From contig OY741284.1 of the NCBI GenBank assembly GCA_963514095.1, positions 4,284,501 through 4,348,500 on the forward strand: DNA of 64,000 nt, read 5' to 3'. A program made the translations under genes and the position numbers. This document shows, piece by piece, positions 39,674 to 51,484 of this stretch. The number at the start of each line of letters is the position of its first letter. Within the stretch, counting starts at the first letter, position 1. The notes beneath the pieces are model-generated. The model had not been told where the DNA came from and did no database searches. It saw nothing but the letters and a program-made list of their open reading frames with translations. This DNA is from Eutrigla gurnardus (Eukaryota; Chordata; Actinopteri; Perciformes; Triglidae).

Positions 39674-40832
39674 AGGCCTGTACTACGAAGCGGGATTTGG
39701 GCTTAGCGAGGTAAGTTGAGCGTTAACCCTGGGTTTTCCGTCCTACGACGCTGGTTCACTTCTTACCAGGGTAAATCGTCATGGTTACTTACGCTGTGGA
39801 GCTAACCTGCTCCGGAGCAGGTTATGTTCCTGATAAGAGATCAACGTGGAGAAACACACCGCCGACTGACCAATCAGCTGTCTTGGTGCGCCGACATAAA
39901 AAAAAAGAAGCTCGGTGGATCGTGAGAGGGTCTGGTAGGAGAACTATAGAGTGTACGGAGACCGGCAAAACCCTTTTTCTGTCCCTGACGATGTTTTGTA
40001 TGAGAGATACAGATTCTCATCAGAGGGAAAGACTTTTCTGTGTCAGTGTACAGCCTACTTACCACTTTGAATTATGTTTTTATATTTATTTGATTTGCTC
40101 ACAAGTCCGTTTTACACCGCCGGGATTGCAGCTGAAAGAATGAGGCTGATATTGTCATAAACCACGTTATAAGAATACATCCAAGCAACAAATTCATTAT
40201 TTTAAAGTTATATGTTTGGCCTTTTATTACTGAAGGACATCGTAAGAGTTAAAGGGACTAAAGAAAGAGTGACGACATGATTTAAAAGATGGCCGCAGGG
40301 CGGGTTCGAACCGGGGCCGCTGTAAGGAGCCTCCGGGTCGGTAACTCTACCACTAAGCTATCAGCGAAGTTACCGTTGGAGTCAAATCAGTCTGATCTAC
40401 TAGTGCCCTTATGATGGGGCAGTCATATTATAGTACTACTAATACTATTAATACGACTTCCGCATCCACACAGTCGGCGAGTTTTTGCCAGCTGTCCTTC
40501 CTGCATTTGGCAGATGACACTGTTGCCTTTTGCCTGTATTATATGTTTAACTTTTTCGTATTTCTGTAAGATTATGGTTCGCTCCTCGTACGTGAAATAC
40601 GCCGCTCCGCTGCCGTAGACTGATCCATGTTTGTGATTGGTCAAATGCTGCAAACGCCGCCTCTTTCATGTGCACGCGCTGATAGCTCGATTGGAAAACC
40701 CTGGGTTGAGTTAACGAGTTGATAACCAGCTTCGTGTGACCGCTTATCTCCGATCTCCTTTGTTAGGGTAACTCAAGCTGGATCTCTGAAAGAAACCCTG
40801 GGTATGTTGAACTCGCTTCGTAGTACGGGCCC
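39674..40832. mobile_element. Second Harbinger-like element nested in the one above
   Basis: Ends AGGCCTGTACTACGAAGCG and the inverse CGCTTCGTAGTACGGGCCC are flanked by CTG on both sides (39671-39673 and 40833-40835). Subterminal motifs such as AACCCTGGGTT and GGTAACTC occur at both ends. No transposase gene is seen. The DNA interrupted belongs to the outer element, giving a clear order of insertion. Confidence 0.75.
40290..40372 (-). other. tRNA-derived-like segment (A/B box-like)
   Basis: On the minus strand it contains TAGCTTAGTGGTAGAG (A-box-like D arm) followed 40 bp later by GGTTCGAACCC (B box/T arm). The acceptor ends do not pair and the anticodon arm is poor, so it is a pol-III promoter-like remnant (SINE or tRNA pseudogene), not a tRNA gene. 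Confidence 0.5.
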
Positions 40833-41621
40833 CTGGTCTACTCTCGGCGCAAGGCGTAAATAAAGTCCATTCATTCAAGGCGAATCACAGCTGGCGGAGT
40901 GGAAGTTTGGCTGACGGCGCGCAGTGCGCACACGTCACCGAGACCTCACAGGCAGGTTTCCACAGTTCCAGGCACATTTAAATGCAATAAATAATCACAA
41001 CAAACACTATTTAATGCAACTAATTGAATCAACACGTGAATTTATATCCATATAGATTGTCCCGTCACATCTGATGTCAGATCAAAGGCGGATGGCACGC
41101 GTAACGGAAACTCAGCCTCTCGGACCAAAAGATCTCCCTCTCTCTCTCCTGTTTTTTATAATATCGGCATTGTTATTATTATGATATGCACGCACAACGC
41201 GTGATGAGCGTGGTGGGAGCGGCGGCGCTGCTTCTGTCATCGGGTTGTCAAGTGACGGATCTGGCACTGAACCTCCCCTAACGCATTAAAGGTGAGGAGA
41301 GGAGCTCATTTGATTGGTGAAGATCTGAATCGGCTGTATTAATCCCAGTCCACGCCTCGTCTCCTCCTCGTCTCCCACTCACGCCTTCTTCTCCTCCCTC
41401 TTTCCCACTTGCGTGGGTGGGAGTGACGGGAGGTGTGCCTGCGCGAGCCTGCGCGGTGCACGAAACTTGCAAAGTCCAGGCGGACACACCCCGTCGGCGT
41501 GGCGCAGGTGCGCTGAGAGCTGACTGCGCCTGGTCTACGAAACTAGGGCCCAATGTGATCGTCTCATTATTGAAAGAAAAAAATGAATGAATGATGCTGT
41601 GCAACGATCCTGCTAACTGCT

Positions 41622-41742
41622 GGATGCCTTTATTTTCAACGGTCCCGGCTGGGTCCATGTGGACTTCGTGAGGTATGTGGTCAAGTACTACTGTGACCGC
41701 AATTCAGAAGGAAGACCACCGATCGCCACGATCCAGTGAGTC
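41622..41742 (+). other. Exon-like open stretch, unrecognised; diverged inverted copy at about 39240-39427
   Basis: The plus strand reads FIFNGPGWVHVDFVRY, then VVKYYCDRNSEG, up to a donor-like CCA|GTGAGT at about 41737. A diverged copy occurs in the opposite orientation on the other side of the Harbinger pair (minus strand of about 39250-39427, reading FIFNDPDRVQVDFKSG). I do not know the family. It could be part of an older transposon gene. Confidence 0.3.
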
Positions 41743-42311
41743 AATCACAGAATCTCCCTCCCTGCTGATGAATTTTCGCAACAAATGTGTATAAAAAAAC
41801 GCATCGGACTCAGTGTGCGAGGTTTGTGCGTAACAAAGTGTGTTGTTTGACGGACCAAAAAACGAATATGTGACTAGCCACTGCAAAACCAGGAACAAGT
41901 CGACCTCGAGGCATTTTGAGTTATTCACAGATTCTGAAAGTGTAGTTTCTAAGCTTTCCAATGATGTCTAACACATGGAAATCTGATATATACACTCAAC
42001 AAAAATATAAACGCAACACTTTTGTTTTTGCTCCCATTTTTCATGAGATGGACTTAAAGATCTAAAATTCATTCCAGATACACAATATTACCATTTCTCT
42101 CAAACATTGTTCACAAATCAGTCTAAATGTGTGATAGTGAGCACTTCTGCTTTGCTGAGATAATCCATCCCACCTCACAGGTGTGCCACATCAAGATGCT
42201 GATCTGACATCATGATTAGTGCACAGGTGTGCCTTAGACTGTCCACAATAAAAGGCCACCCTGAAATGTGCATTTTTTTGCTTTATTGGGGGTCTGGGGA
42301 CTCAGAACCAG

Positions 42312-43544
42312 TCAGTATCTGGTGTGACCACCATTTGCCTCATGCAGTGCAACACATAGTCTTCGCATAGAGTTTATCAGATTGTCAATTGTGGCCTGTG
42401 GAATGTTGGTCCACTCCTCTTCAATGGCTGTGCGAAGTTGCTGGATATTAGTGGGAACTGGTACACGCTGTCGTATACGCCGGTCAAGCGCATCCCAAAC
42501 ATGCTCAATGGGTGACATGTCCGGTGAGTATGCTGGCCATGCAAGAACTGGGACATTTTCAGCTTCCAAGAATTGTGTACAGATCCTTGCAACATGGGGC
42601 CGTGCATTATCTTGCTGAAACATGAGGTGATGTTCATGGATGTATGGCACAACAATGGGCCGCAGGATCTCATCACGGTATCTCTGTGCATTCAAAATGC
42701 CATCAATAAAATGCACCTGTGTTCTTCGTCCATGTACTTTATTTATTTATACAGCCCTTTACAACAGACCTTTCGGCGTACCAAAGTGCTTTACAGCAGG
42801 TAATAAATTAAAAGAGCAAAAAGAAAATAAAGACAATAAAGACAATTAAAAAACAATTAAAACAGTGAAAGTAAAAAAAAAAAAAAAAAAAGAAGATAAG
42901 AAGTGTCATCACGCTACTGAGTATTAAAAGCCATCTTAAATAAATAACAGATAACAGATGCCTGCCCATACCATAACCCCACCACCACCATGGGCCACTC
43001 GATCCACAACACTGACATCAGCAAAGCGCTCACCCACACGACGCCACACACGCTGTCTGCCATCTGCCCTGAACAATGTAAACCGAGATTCATCCGTGAA
43101 GAGAACACCTCTCCAACGTGCCAGACACCATCGAATGTGAGCATTTGCCCACTCATGTCTGTTACGGCGACGAGCTGGAGTCAGGTCAAGACCCCGATGA
43201 GGACGACGAGCATGCAGTTGAGCTTCCCTGAGACGGTTTCTGACAGTTTGTGCAGAAATTGTTTGGTTATGCAAACCAATTGTTTCAGCAGCTGTCTGAG
43301 TGGCTGGTCTCAGACGATCTTGGAGGTGAACCTGCTGGATGTGGAGGTCCTGGGCTGGTGTGGTTACACGTGGTCTGCGGTTGTGAGGCCGGTTGGATGA
43401 ACTGCCATATTCTCTGAAACGCCTTTGGAGACGGCTTATGTTGGAGAAATGAACATTCAATGCACGAGCAACAGATCTGGTTTACATTCCTGCTGTCAGC
43501 ATGCCAATTGCACGCTCCCTCAATGCTTGTGGCATCTGTGGCAT
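42312..43544 (-). pseudogene. Tc1 transposase, split by an insertion and carrying a stop
   Basis: The ATG at 43542-43544 begins MPQMPQALRERAIGML, and a TAA follows after about 20 codons. The HTH part (RLQRRFREYGSSSNRPHNRR) and the first DDE Asp (VLFTDESRFTL) are in 43460-42958. The second Asp (MFQQDNARPHVAR) and third Asp (YSPDMSPIEHVWD) are in 42716-42312. Between them, 225 bp of unrelated DNA interrupts the gene after …VMVWAGI. Confidence 0.92.
42733..42957 (+). mobile_element. 225-bp insertion in the Tc1 transposase (SINE-like/short interspersed)
   Basis: It begins with TTTATTTATTTATACAGCCC and contains CCAAAGTGCTTTACAG, a combination common in short fish interspersed repeats, followed by an A-rich tract. 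It separates the two halves of the transposase. Confidence 0.6.
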
Positions 43545-43819
43545 TTTGCTGTGAGACAAAACTGCACATTTCAGAGTGGCCTTTTATTGTGGGCAGTATA
43601 AGGTACACCTGTGCACTAATCATGATGTCAGATCAGCATCTTGATGTGGCACACCTGTGAGGTGGGATGGATTATCTCAGCAAAGCAGAAGTGCTCACTA
43701 TCACACATTTAGACAGATTTGTGAACAATGTTTGAGAGAAATGGTAATATTGTGTATCTGGAATGAATTTTAGATCTTCAAGTCCATCTCATGAAAAATG
43801 GGAGCAAAAACAAAAGTGT

Positions 43820-43833
43820 ATATATATATTTAT

Positions 43834-43883
<50 letters not shown>
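43820..43883. repeat. (TA)n microsatellite, target of the hAT insertion
   Basis: TATATA runs continue on the far side of the hAT element (44808-44840) and pass into (TG)n. Confidence 0.9.
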
Positions 43884-43886
<3 letters not shown>

Positions 43887-44804
43887 GGCTGTCAAAGTTA
43901 ACGCGTTAATAACGCGTTAACGCAACATCCTCTTAACGGCGTTAATTTTTTTAACGCGCGATTAACGCTCGGTATTAAAAAAAAAAAAAAACGCGCATTG
44001 TATGATTTATGGCCGTCGGTGGCACCTGTAGTCTTGATCCAGAGGGAAGGTGCGCGTCCACAGGCAGCGGTGTTTCCCCGCGTCCCATTCATTGTATTCT
44101 GGTAGCGTTGCGGCGAATGTCGAGAGACGGCGCGCGAGTTGGCCGCTCCTCAAGTATAAGTCGAATCTACTTTATGCTAATCAGAGGCGCCGGGCTCGAC
44201 TCGCCGCCTCGGGAACGCTCGCGAACGCTCGCAAAAATATGTTGTTTGAAGGAGAGCGCCTGTCAATCATCCTCTAGTGGCAGCCCACCAAGCGTGCAAT
44301 ACTGGGAAGCGGCGCGTCCACACGCGTTTAAAATCGATTTGTGAACGGCAAATTCACCTTCAAAAGACTGCCGGATGGTTCAGTCGATAAGACCAAAGTC
44401 ATCTGCGCGTACTGTGGGTATGAAATGAGCTACCATAGAAGTACGTCCAGTCTGAGATATCACTTGCAAGCCAATGCACTTATATCCTAACTGTACTTAT
44501 CTCCTGTTACACTATCTCCTGTGACATGTTCACTTTAATTGTTTGTGATATATTCTTATAACCCTGTTTTGATCCCATGTTTTGGTAAGGGGATATTTGA
44601 AGTGTTAAATAAACATTTTCATAAATCAAGTATATTTGCCCGTATGTTGTTAAAAGTATTAAGAATATGAAAAAAATTCATTAAAGTACATTTAGAAGAA
44701 AAAAAATGTGCTAAAAAAAATGCGATTAATTTGCGATTAATCGCGAGTTAACTATGGACAAAATGCGATTAATCGCGATTAAAAAAATCAATCTTTTGAC
44801 AGCC

Positions 44805-44807
<3 letters not shown>
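43884..44807 (+). mobile_element. Non-autonomous hAT element with BED-finger remnant
   Basis: Ends TAGGGCTGTCAAAG and the inverse CTTTTGACAGCCCTA are flanked by TATA runs, so an 8-bp duplication cannot be distinguished from the microsatellite. A remnant at about 44345-44480 reads KVICAYCGYEMSYHRSTSSL followed by RYHL, a BED-type zinc finger. Subterminal AATCGCGATTAA-type palindromes occur at both ends. Confidence 0.88.
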
Positions 44808-44850
<43 letters not shown>

Positions 44851-44902
44851 TGTGTGTGCGTGCGTGTGTGCCTGCGTTTGTGTGTGTTGACTGTGTCCTC
44901 AG

Positions 44903-45243
44903 TTTCAAAGGATGACTTCTGCTCCTTCTGTGGAAGTGAGAACCAGACCAATACTGCTGGTAATCCTGTTTGGGTAAGAGTGATTTTTAATTGTTATGAA
45001 ACATTCATAAACACTTTTACAAAAACACAATATTATATATGCAATTCATTACAACGTAAATAAAGCAAACGCTTTATTAATATGTGTATGTAACATGTAA
45101 TATGTAACATATTTATTTCAATGTAGATCCAGTGTGGAACTTGTACACGATGGTTCCATACAGATTGTCTGGTAATGACTGCAGATGCAATACCCAATGA
45201 AGATACTGCATGGTATTGTGACTTATGTAACACCTCGAACTGA
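44903..45243 (+). CDS. PHD-finger coding exons (3' end of an unrecognised gene or transposon gene)
   Basis: Two exons in phase. 44903-44973 follows an acceptor CCTCAG and ends TGG|GTAAGA. 45127-45243 follows ATGTAG and ends in TGA. Joined, they code CSFCG…, then WIQCGTCTRWFHTDC, then DTAWYCDLC near the C-terminus, a complete C4HC3 PHD zinc finger, the domain that reads histone H3 tails. The upstream exons are not recognisable because the 5' side is filled by hAT and Tc1 insertions. Such terminal PHD fingers occur both in chromatin proteins and in uncharacterised fish transposon-like proteins, so origin is open. Splice signals and the full set of zinc ligands suggest recent or present function. 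Confidence 0.6.
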
Positions 45244-45824
45244 AGAGACTGAAGGTGAGTCTGGTTAGCTCTTACCAGAGATTGAAATGTTTAGGTCTGG
45301 AACAGGTAGCCTTGAAAAGGAAGATTCCCATATGTTGCTAAATTGTTATTGTTACATTTCGGATCAAATGTTTCCTTTTATTAACTCACCTGTCATTTCA
45401 TGCCCAGTCCTGGGTTCACCTGACACTCAGGTCTTCAACACATGTACCTTGTGTGTGTTTTCCCCTGACAACAAAAACAACACCCCTGCCCCCCTGTACA
45501 AAGAAGCTGTGTGGACCCGAAAAGTGAGCCACTAAGACTGTGTATTCCTAAGTTTTAGACCTAGTTGAGAGGTTTAACTGTAGTTTCTGTTGTTTTTGTG
45601 TTAGTCTACATCTAATGTATTCTAATTGTTCTACAGTTCTATGTTTTTACTTTGATTGTTGCTTGATCTGACCAAGCTCTTCTGATCTTGAATTTAAGTT
45701 TCTTGTCTGACACTAATCTTATTTGTCTCACTCTTACTGTTAAATTAAATAGTTTCCTGCAACATATACTAGCCTGTCTCTGGTGTCATGGTTTTGGGTT
45801 TGTTCAGTCTGCATTGCACAGAAC
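45244..45824. other. Region between the PHD exons and the 151-bp array; nothing recognised
   Basis: No conserved coding sequence or repeat family seen. It may hold the 3' UTR of the PHD-coding transcript. Confidence 0.5.
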
Positions 45825-48022
45825 AGCTGTTGTAGTATGACAATGAGGAGACCCTTGGTGCGTGTAGTGATTTTCAAGTCTCTGTACTTTATAACAGTGG
45901 AGCTATTGATTAATATAGCAAGATATTAATAATTAAAATTCAGCAAAATTATAAAAGGACACATATTTTCAAAATAGCTGTTGTAGTATGACAATGAGGA
46001 GACCCTTGGTGCGTGTAGTGATTTTCAAGTCTCTGTACTTTATAACAGTGGAGCTATTGATTAATATAGCAAGATATTAATAATTAAAAATCACCAAAAT
46101 TATAGAAAGGCACGTTTGATCAAAATAGCTGTTGTTGTATGACCATAAGGAGACCCTTGGTACCTGTAGTGATTTTGGAGTCTCTGTACTTTATAACAGT
46201 GGAGCTATTGATTAATATAGCAAGATATTAATTATTAAAATTCACCAAAATTATAAAAGGACACATATTTTCAAAATAGCTGTTGTAGTATGACAATGAG
46301 GAGACCCTTGGTACCTGTAGTGATTTTGGAGTCTCTGTACTGTATAACAGTGGAGCTATTGATTAATATAGCAAGATATTAATAATTAAAAATCACCAAA
46401 ATTATAGAAAGGCACGTTTGATCAAAATAGCTGTTGTAGTATGACAATGAGGAGACCCTTGGTGTGTGTAGTGATTTTGGAGTCTCTGTACTGTATAACA
46501 GTGGAGCTATTGATTCATATAGCAAGATATTAATAATTAAAAATCACCAAAATTATAGAAAGGCACGTTTGATCAAAATAGCTGTTGTAGTATGACCATA
46601 AGGAGACCCTTGGTACCTGTAGTGATTTTGGAGTCTCTGTACTTTATAACAGTGGAGCTATTGATTAATATAGCAAGATATTAATTATTAAAATTCACCA
46701 AAATTATAAAAGGACACATATTTTCAAAATAGCTGTTGTAGTATGACAATGAGGAGACCCTTGGTACCTGTAGTGATTTTGGAGTCTCTGTACTGTATAA
46801 CAGTGGAGCTATTGATTAATATAGCAAGATATTAATAATTAAAAATCACCAAAATTATAGAAAGGCACGTTTGATCAAAATAGCTGTTGTAGTATGACAA
46901 TGAGGAGACCCTTGGTACCTGTAGTGATTTTGGAGTCTCTGTACTGTATAACAGTGGAGCTATTGATTCATATAGCATGATATTAATAATTAAAAATCAC
47001 CAAAATTATAGAAAGGCACGTTTGATCAAAATAGCTGTTGTTGTATGACCATAAGGAGACCCTTGGTACCTGTAGTGATTTTGGAGTCTCTGTACTTTAT
47101 AACAGTGGAGCTATTGATTAATATAGCAAGATATTAATTATTAAAATTCAGCAAAATTATAAAAGGACACATATTTTCAAAATAGCTGTTGTAGTATGAC
47201 AATGAGGAGACCCTTGGTACCTGTAGTGATTTTCAAGTCTCTGTACTTTATAACAGTGGAGCTATTGATAAATATAGCAAGATATTAATAATTAAAAATC
47301 ACCAAAATTATAAAAAGGCACGTTTGATCAAAATAGCTATTGTAGTATGAGCATAAGGAGACCCTTGGTGCGTGTAGTGATTTTGGAGTCTCTGTACTGT
47401 ATAACAGTGGAGCTATTGATTCATATAGCAAGATATTAATAATTAAAATTCAGCAAAATTATAAAAGGACACATATTTTCAAAATAGCTGTTGTAGTATG
47501 ACAATGAGGAGACCCTTGGTGCGTGTAGTGATTTTCAAGTCTCTGTACTTTATAACAGTGGAGCTATTGATTCATATAGCAAGATATTAATAATTAAAAT
47601 TCAGCAAAATTATAAAAAGGCACGTTTGATAAAAATAGCTGTTATAGTATGACAATGAGGAGACCCTTGGTACCTGTAGTGATTTTGGAGTCTCTGTACT
47701 GTATAACAGTGGAGCTATTGATTCATATAGCAAGATATTAATAATTAAAAATCACCAAAATTATAGAAAGGCACGTTTGATCAAAATAGCTGTTGTAGTA
47801 TGACCATAAGGAGACCCTTGGTACCTGTAGTGATTTTCAAGTCTCTGTACTTTATAACAGTGGAGCTATTGATTCATATAGCAAGATATGAATGATTAAA
47901 AATCAGTAAAATTATAAAAAGGCACATCTTTTCAAAATAGCTGTTGTAGTATGACAATGAGGAGACCCTTGGTACCTGTAGTGATTTTGGAGTCTCTGTA
48001 CTGTATAACAGTGGAGCTATTG
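45825..48022. repeat. 151-bp tandem array, 14.5 copies, with higher-order structure
   Basis: AGCTGTTGTAGTATGAC-type starts recur at every 151 bp from 45825 to 47939 (fifteen starts, no net indel), and the last unit is partial. Units come in two end-types, …GGACACATATTTTCAAAAT and …GGCACGTTTGATCAAAAT. Other variable sites include GCGTG/TACCTG, TTTTCAAG/TTTTGGAG and CTTTATAAC/CTGTATAAC. Units 46127, 46580 and 47033 match each other best, as do 46278 and 46731, and 46429 and 46882, which shows a 453-bp three-unit higher-order repeat. All frames contain stops. Confidence 0.95.
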
Positions 48023-50600
48023 ATTTTTGTTTGCAGCGTCTTGCTCTTGTCTTGCAATTTGCAGACGGTCCCTGCGCACTCGTCCGGCTGCCGGCGGCGC
48101 ATAGAAATGAATGTTCTCCGTTCCGCTTGGAGGACGGCTTATTTTTTGTAAAAAATCGGGGTTTTGGTCCTTGTAGCTCGTAGTCTATGATATTACGGTG
48201 GGGCAGATGCATCATTTGTGTTCGAAAAACGTTTCACTTTAGATTTATTGATCCCGGAAGTTCGAATCTGTGAATATCTTTCCAACTTTACCGAACTACA
48301 CAGAGCATGAGAGAAAACCCGCAGGAAGATTAATAGCTAACAGTATCCGCGGAGCTAGCACACATACAGCTAACAAAGCTAGCCATAATCACAGCCGACA
48401 TACTCGTATAAAACCAGGCAATAAATCCCAACACTTCATCATGGTGGTAGACAAACATCTCAATAAACACATAATTTAAATGGAACAGCGAATTAACGAT
48501 TTATGGTCAAGATATTTTACTACGATGTGGAGAGATACACATAGTGCTTACCTTGCAAACCATAAACAAACACTGAACCAACATGGCGGCCAAATACCTG
48601 CAAACTCGTGTCCGGTAAAGGACAAACAGCACCAATCGCGTAACGCCTGAGGACATAAACAATTAAACATCGCCATCTATTGGCCAAAATAGGTAACTGC
48701 ATACATTTATGTTTCTTCATCAAGTTTTAACACACAGAAATAAGCCGAACTAAATGGATTTGTATCACGTTTATTTACGTAGAAAGCCTCCCTTGTCCAG
48801 CAGATTTGCTGCTAGCATAAACCAGACAATGAAATCTGACACACAAGCTGTCACACCATGGTCCTGATGAAATACACATTTTAAAAAGGACCACATATTC
48901 ATGGTATTTTAACAAGATTAAGTGCCATTGAAGTTTATATGAAGTATTTCTACAGTTAAACTTACACTCACTGGTTGTTCCGCCATATCTTTACTAAACC
49001 TCAGCTGCAAGCGTCAAAATGTGGGGTTTGTTTTTTGGAGCTTGAACATCTGGTTCGTCGCTAATAGTGGTCCGATCGATATAAGAGCGGAACCTTTCTT
49101 TTGTTCTTTTCCTTACAATCTATAGTTGCAAAATGTATTTTAAAAATAAGACATATGTATTTATTATTAATGTAGATTTTTATGTCTGCTCCAAATCATT
49201 TAAGTTGATCAAAAACAACAAATAAATAAGTCAGGTTGTTAGCCGGAGAGATTTTAGAGCGGAGACGGTGGTTGCCAGGTGAGATTCTTTCATGTAAATT
49301 AAGTTACAAATAATTGACCATTTTATCCGTATAATCGCAACGAAATGTCCACTTACTATCTTTTTGAAGAGCTTTCTATCACAATCTTCAAAGGTGATCT
49401 TGAGTCAATATTATTTCCAAGGTCAAATATGTACTTTTCATCTCATAAATCACCAATCATTCATTTTCAATGAAACTATTTTTGATTGTTTTCCATTCAA
49501 TTGTACTTGTATTTGATTATGTACATGCATGTGTACACGTGCGTTTTCAAATAGGATAGAATAATAAGACTGTTAAAAAATAGAAGACAAGTAAATTAAA
49601 TATTCATAAATGATATTAATGTAACTTAAAATATAAAAGATAAGATAAGTGTCATTCCCCTTTTTCTAGAAAAAAAATACTTGACATGATGTTTTTCTTT
49701 TAATATAGAGAGAACACAAGTAGAAAACAAATATATAAATTACAATTTTTTATTATTGTTATTGTTATTGTTATTATTATTATTTATTTATCGTGACAAA
49801 ACAAGAATTTACAAACAAGAGAACAAAATAGAGTTTTTTAAATAGACATATAAGTATTTGCAACTATACTAGTACTACAAACAAAATAGTAATACATACA
49901 CAAGAAAAGCTACAAACCAAAACAAACACCAAAGAAGAAAAACAAACGTGAAAGTAAAGAGAAAAGGAAACCAAGTTTGATTGAATGCTGTCATATTGTC
50001 TTTTATTGATGATCCAATTCAATCTTATTCAATTCAATGTTATTTATAGCGTCACATCAGAAGTCATCTTAACACATGGAGCAGGACTAGAATACACTCC
50101 AGAGTCAATACAATTTCAAAGTCCCAACATCACCAGGAGCGTTACAGCCACAGTGTAATAATATGTAATGGGCTTTTAGGCAGAAATCTGGGCCCTTGGG
50201 TTCCAACTGTATTTGGTGTTGGTGGTAGTATAGTAGTAGTAGTACTAGCAGTAGTGGTAGTATTAACAAGTAATAGTACCAACAGTGAGGTTAGCTGTTC
50301 CAGATGTGCATGGTCGGTTCATAGATTAAGCCAATGGTGGGTTGATAGTTTTGATCTGTCCTTCCAGTTGAGTAAAATACTTTGGACACATTTTAAAACA
50401 ATATGAGTCTGTTCTTTCTCATCATTCCCCAAAGCCTGTTTTTTTTTTTAAAGTACGGCTCTGTTTTTAATTTCTCTTCACGACAGCTTTTTCAGTTCAC
50501 GTGATGATATTTACCGTCATCCTGATTGTGGGATTGTCAGTGTTTTTTTTCAAGCAATAAAATCCTATATTGTCCCATCACTAGCTACTTTTATGCCATT
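48023..50600. other. AT-rich non-coding DNA, no gene recognised
   Basis: A slightly GC-richer patch at about 48040-48150 and one at 48550-48660 (with CATGGCGGCC) look promoter- or repeat-like, but no exon follows. A (TTATTG)n-like run lies near 49740-49790. Nothing else stood out. Confidence 0.5.
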
Positions 50601-51428
50601 TACAGTTTTTCTCCATTGGTTTAGCTAATTTCTTGAAACAGAAATTACATTCTCAAAACTCTAAGATCATTTGGCAAAACAGTCTTACAGTTCAGCACAA
50701 CACCATAGTTCACTTGCAAAAGCTCATATCTCTCCCAAAACTGTTCACTCATGCTTCAAAACTAAATTCCTTTCCCATATAAATAGTCAGTGCCCCCAAA
50801 AGACAAAAGATCCTTCTCAATTGCTTTGGCTCATTTCTCGAAACAGAACGGACGTTCTCAACACTCTTGGTGCTTTTGCCAAAATAACCTGGATGGTTCA
50901 GCACAACACCATGGTTCACCTGCAAAAGCTCGTATTTCTCCCAAAACAGTTCACTCATGTGTCAAATCTAAATTCCTTTCTCATATAAATAGTCAGTGCC
51001 CCCAAAATGCATTGTCCCTTTGGCATTGTGTAAGCACTGCAAGTCAAAATGTTTAGATGTTTTGTCACTATGGCAGAGGACAATTGAAATATCCCTCATG
51101 TCCACCACTAAGTCTTAGCCCAGTCCTTCATTGACAATGGTTACTGTACTCGTTTTTTTTTATCTAGCTAACAGAATACAATTGTGTGTAAAACTGAAAA
51201 AAAAAAAAAAGATTTTATGGTAAGAGTAGCCACCCGTGCCAGGTTGTCGTTCAAACATAGAATTCAAAGGACAACACTCCATTCGTAATGTATGTCTTAT
51301 GTATTTCTTACAGAATGAGTTACCAATGAAATTGTATTGTTGCTTTACTTTTTACCACTATTCTAATGCATCACTGAACAGTGACTGGAATACTACTGTA
51401 TCCCATTGAGGTACATTACTGCAGGGCT

Positions 51429-51484
<56 letters not shown>

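Larger units (their letters stand above)
39436..41551. mobile_element. Non-autonomous Harbinger-like element (outer) with CpG-rich body
   Basis: Ends GGGCCCTAGTTTC and its inverse GAAACTAGGGCCC are each followed by GCGC-rich subterminal DNA. No transposase is visible and I could not define a clean target duplication. A second element (39674-40832) is inserted in it. Confidence 0.65.
41993..43819 (-). mobile_element. Tc1-like transposon, right end lost in a TA microsatellite
   Basis: The left end has CACTCAACAAAAATATAAACG, then CAACACTTTTGTTTTTGC and CATGAGATGGACTT. The inverse of these is found at 43770-43818, where it stops abruptly in (TA)n. The transposase gene lies on the minus strand and is itself interrupted. 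Confidence 0.9.

Noticed and set aside
40290..40372. Functional tRNA gene on the minus strand
   Set aside because: A-box- and B-box-like words exist, but the acceptor stem does not pair and the anticodon arm is poor.
42958..43660. Plus-strand frames over the Tc1 element
   Set aside because: They are antisense to the clear Tc1 transposase on the minus strand.
45825..48022. CRISPR-like regular array
   Set aside because: The whole 151-bp unit repeats, with no unique spacers between short repeats, and the genome is a vertebrate.
48550..48720. A promoter and first exon of a host gene (CATGGCGGCC context)
   Set aside because: No downstream donor with a coding continuation and no recognisable peptide.
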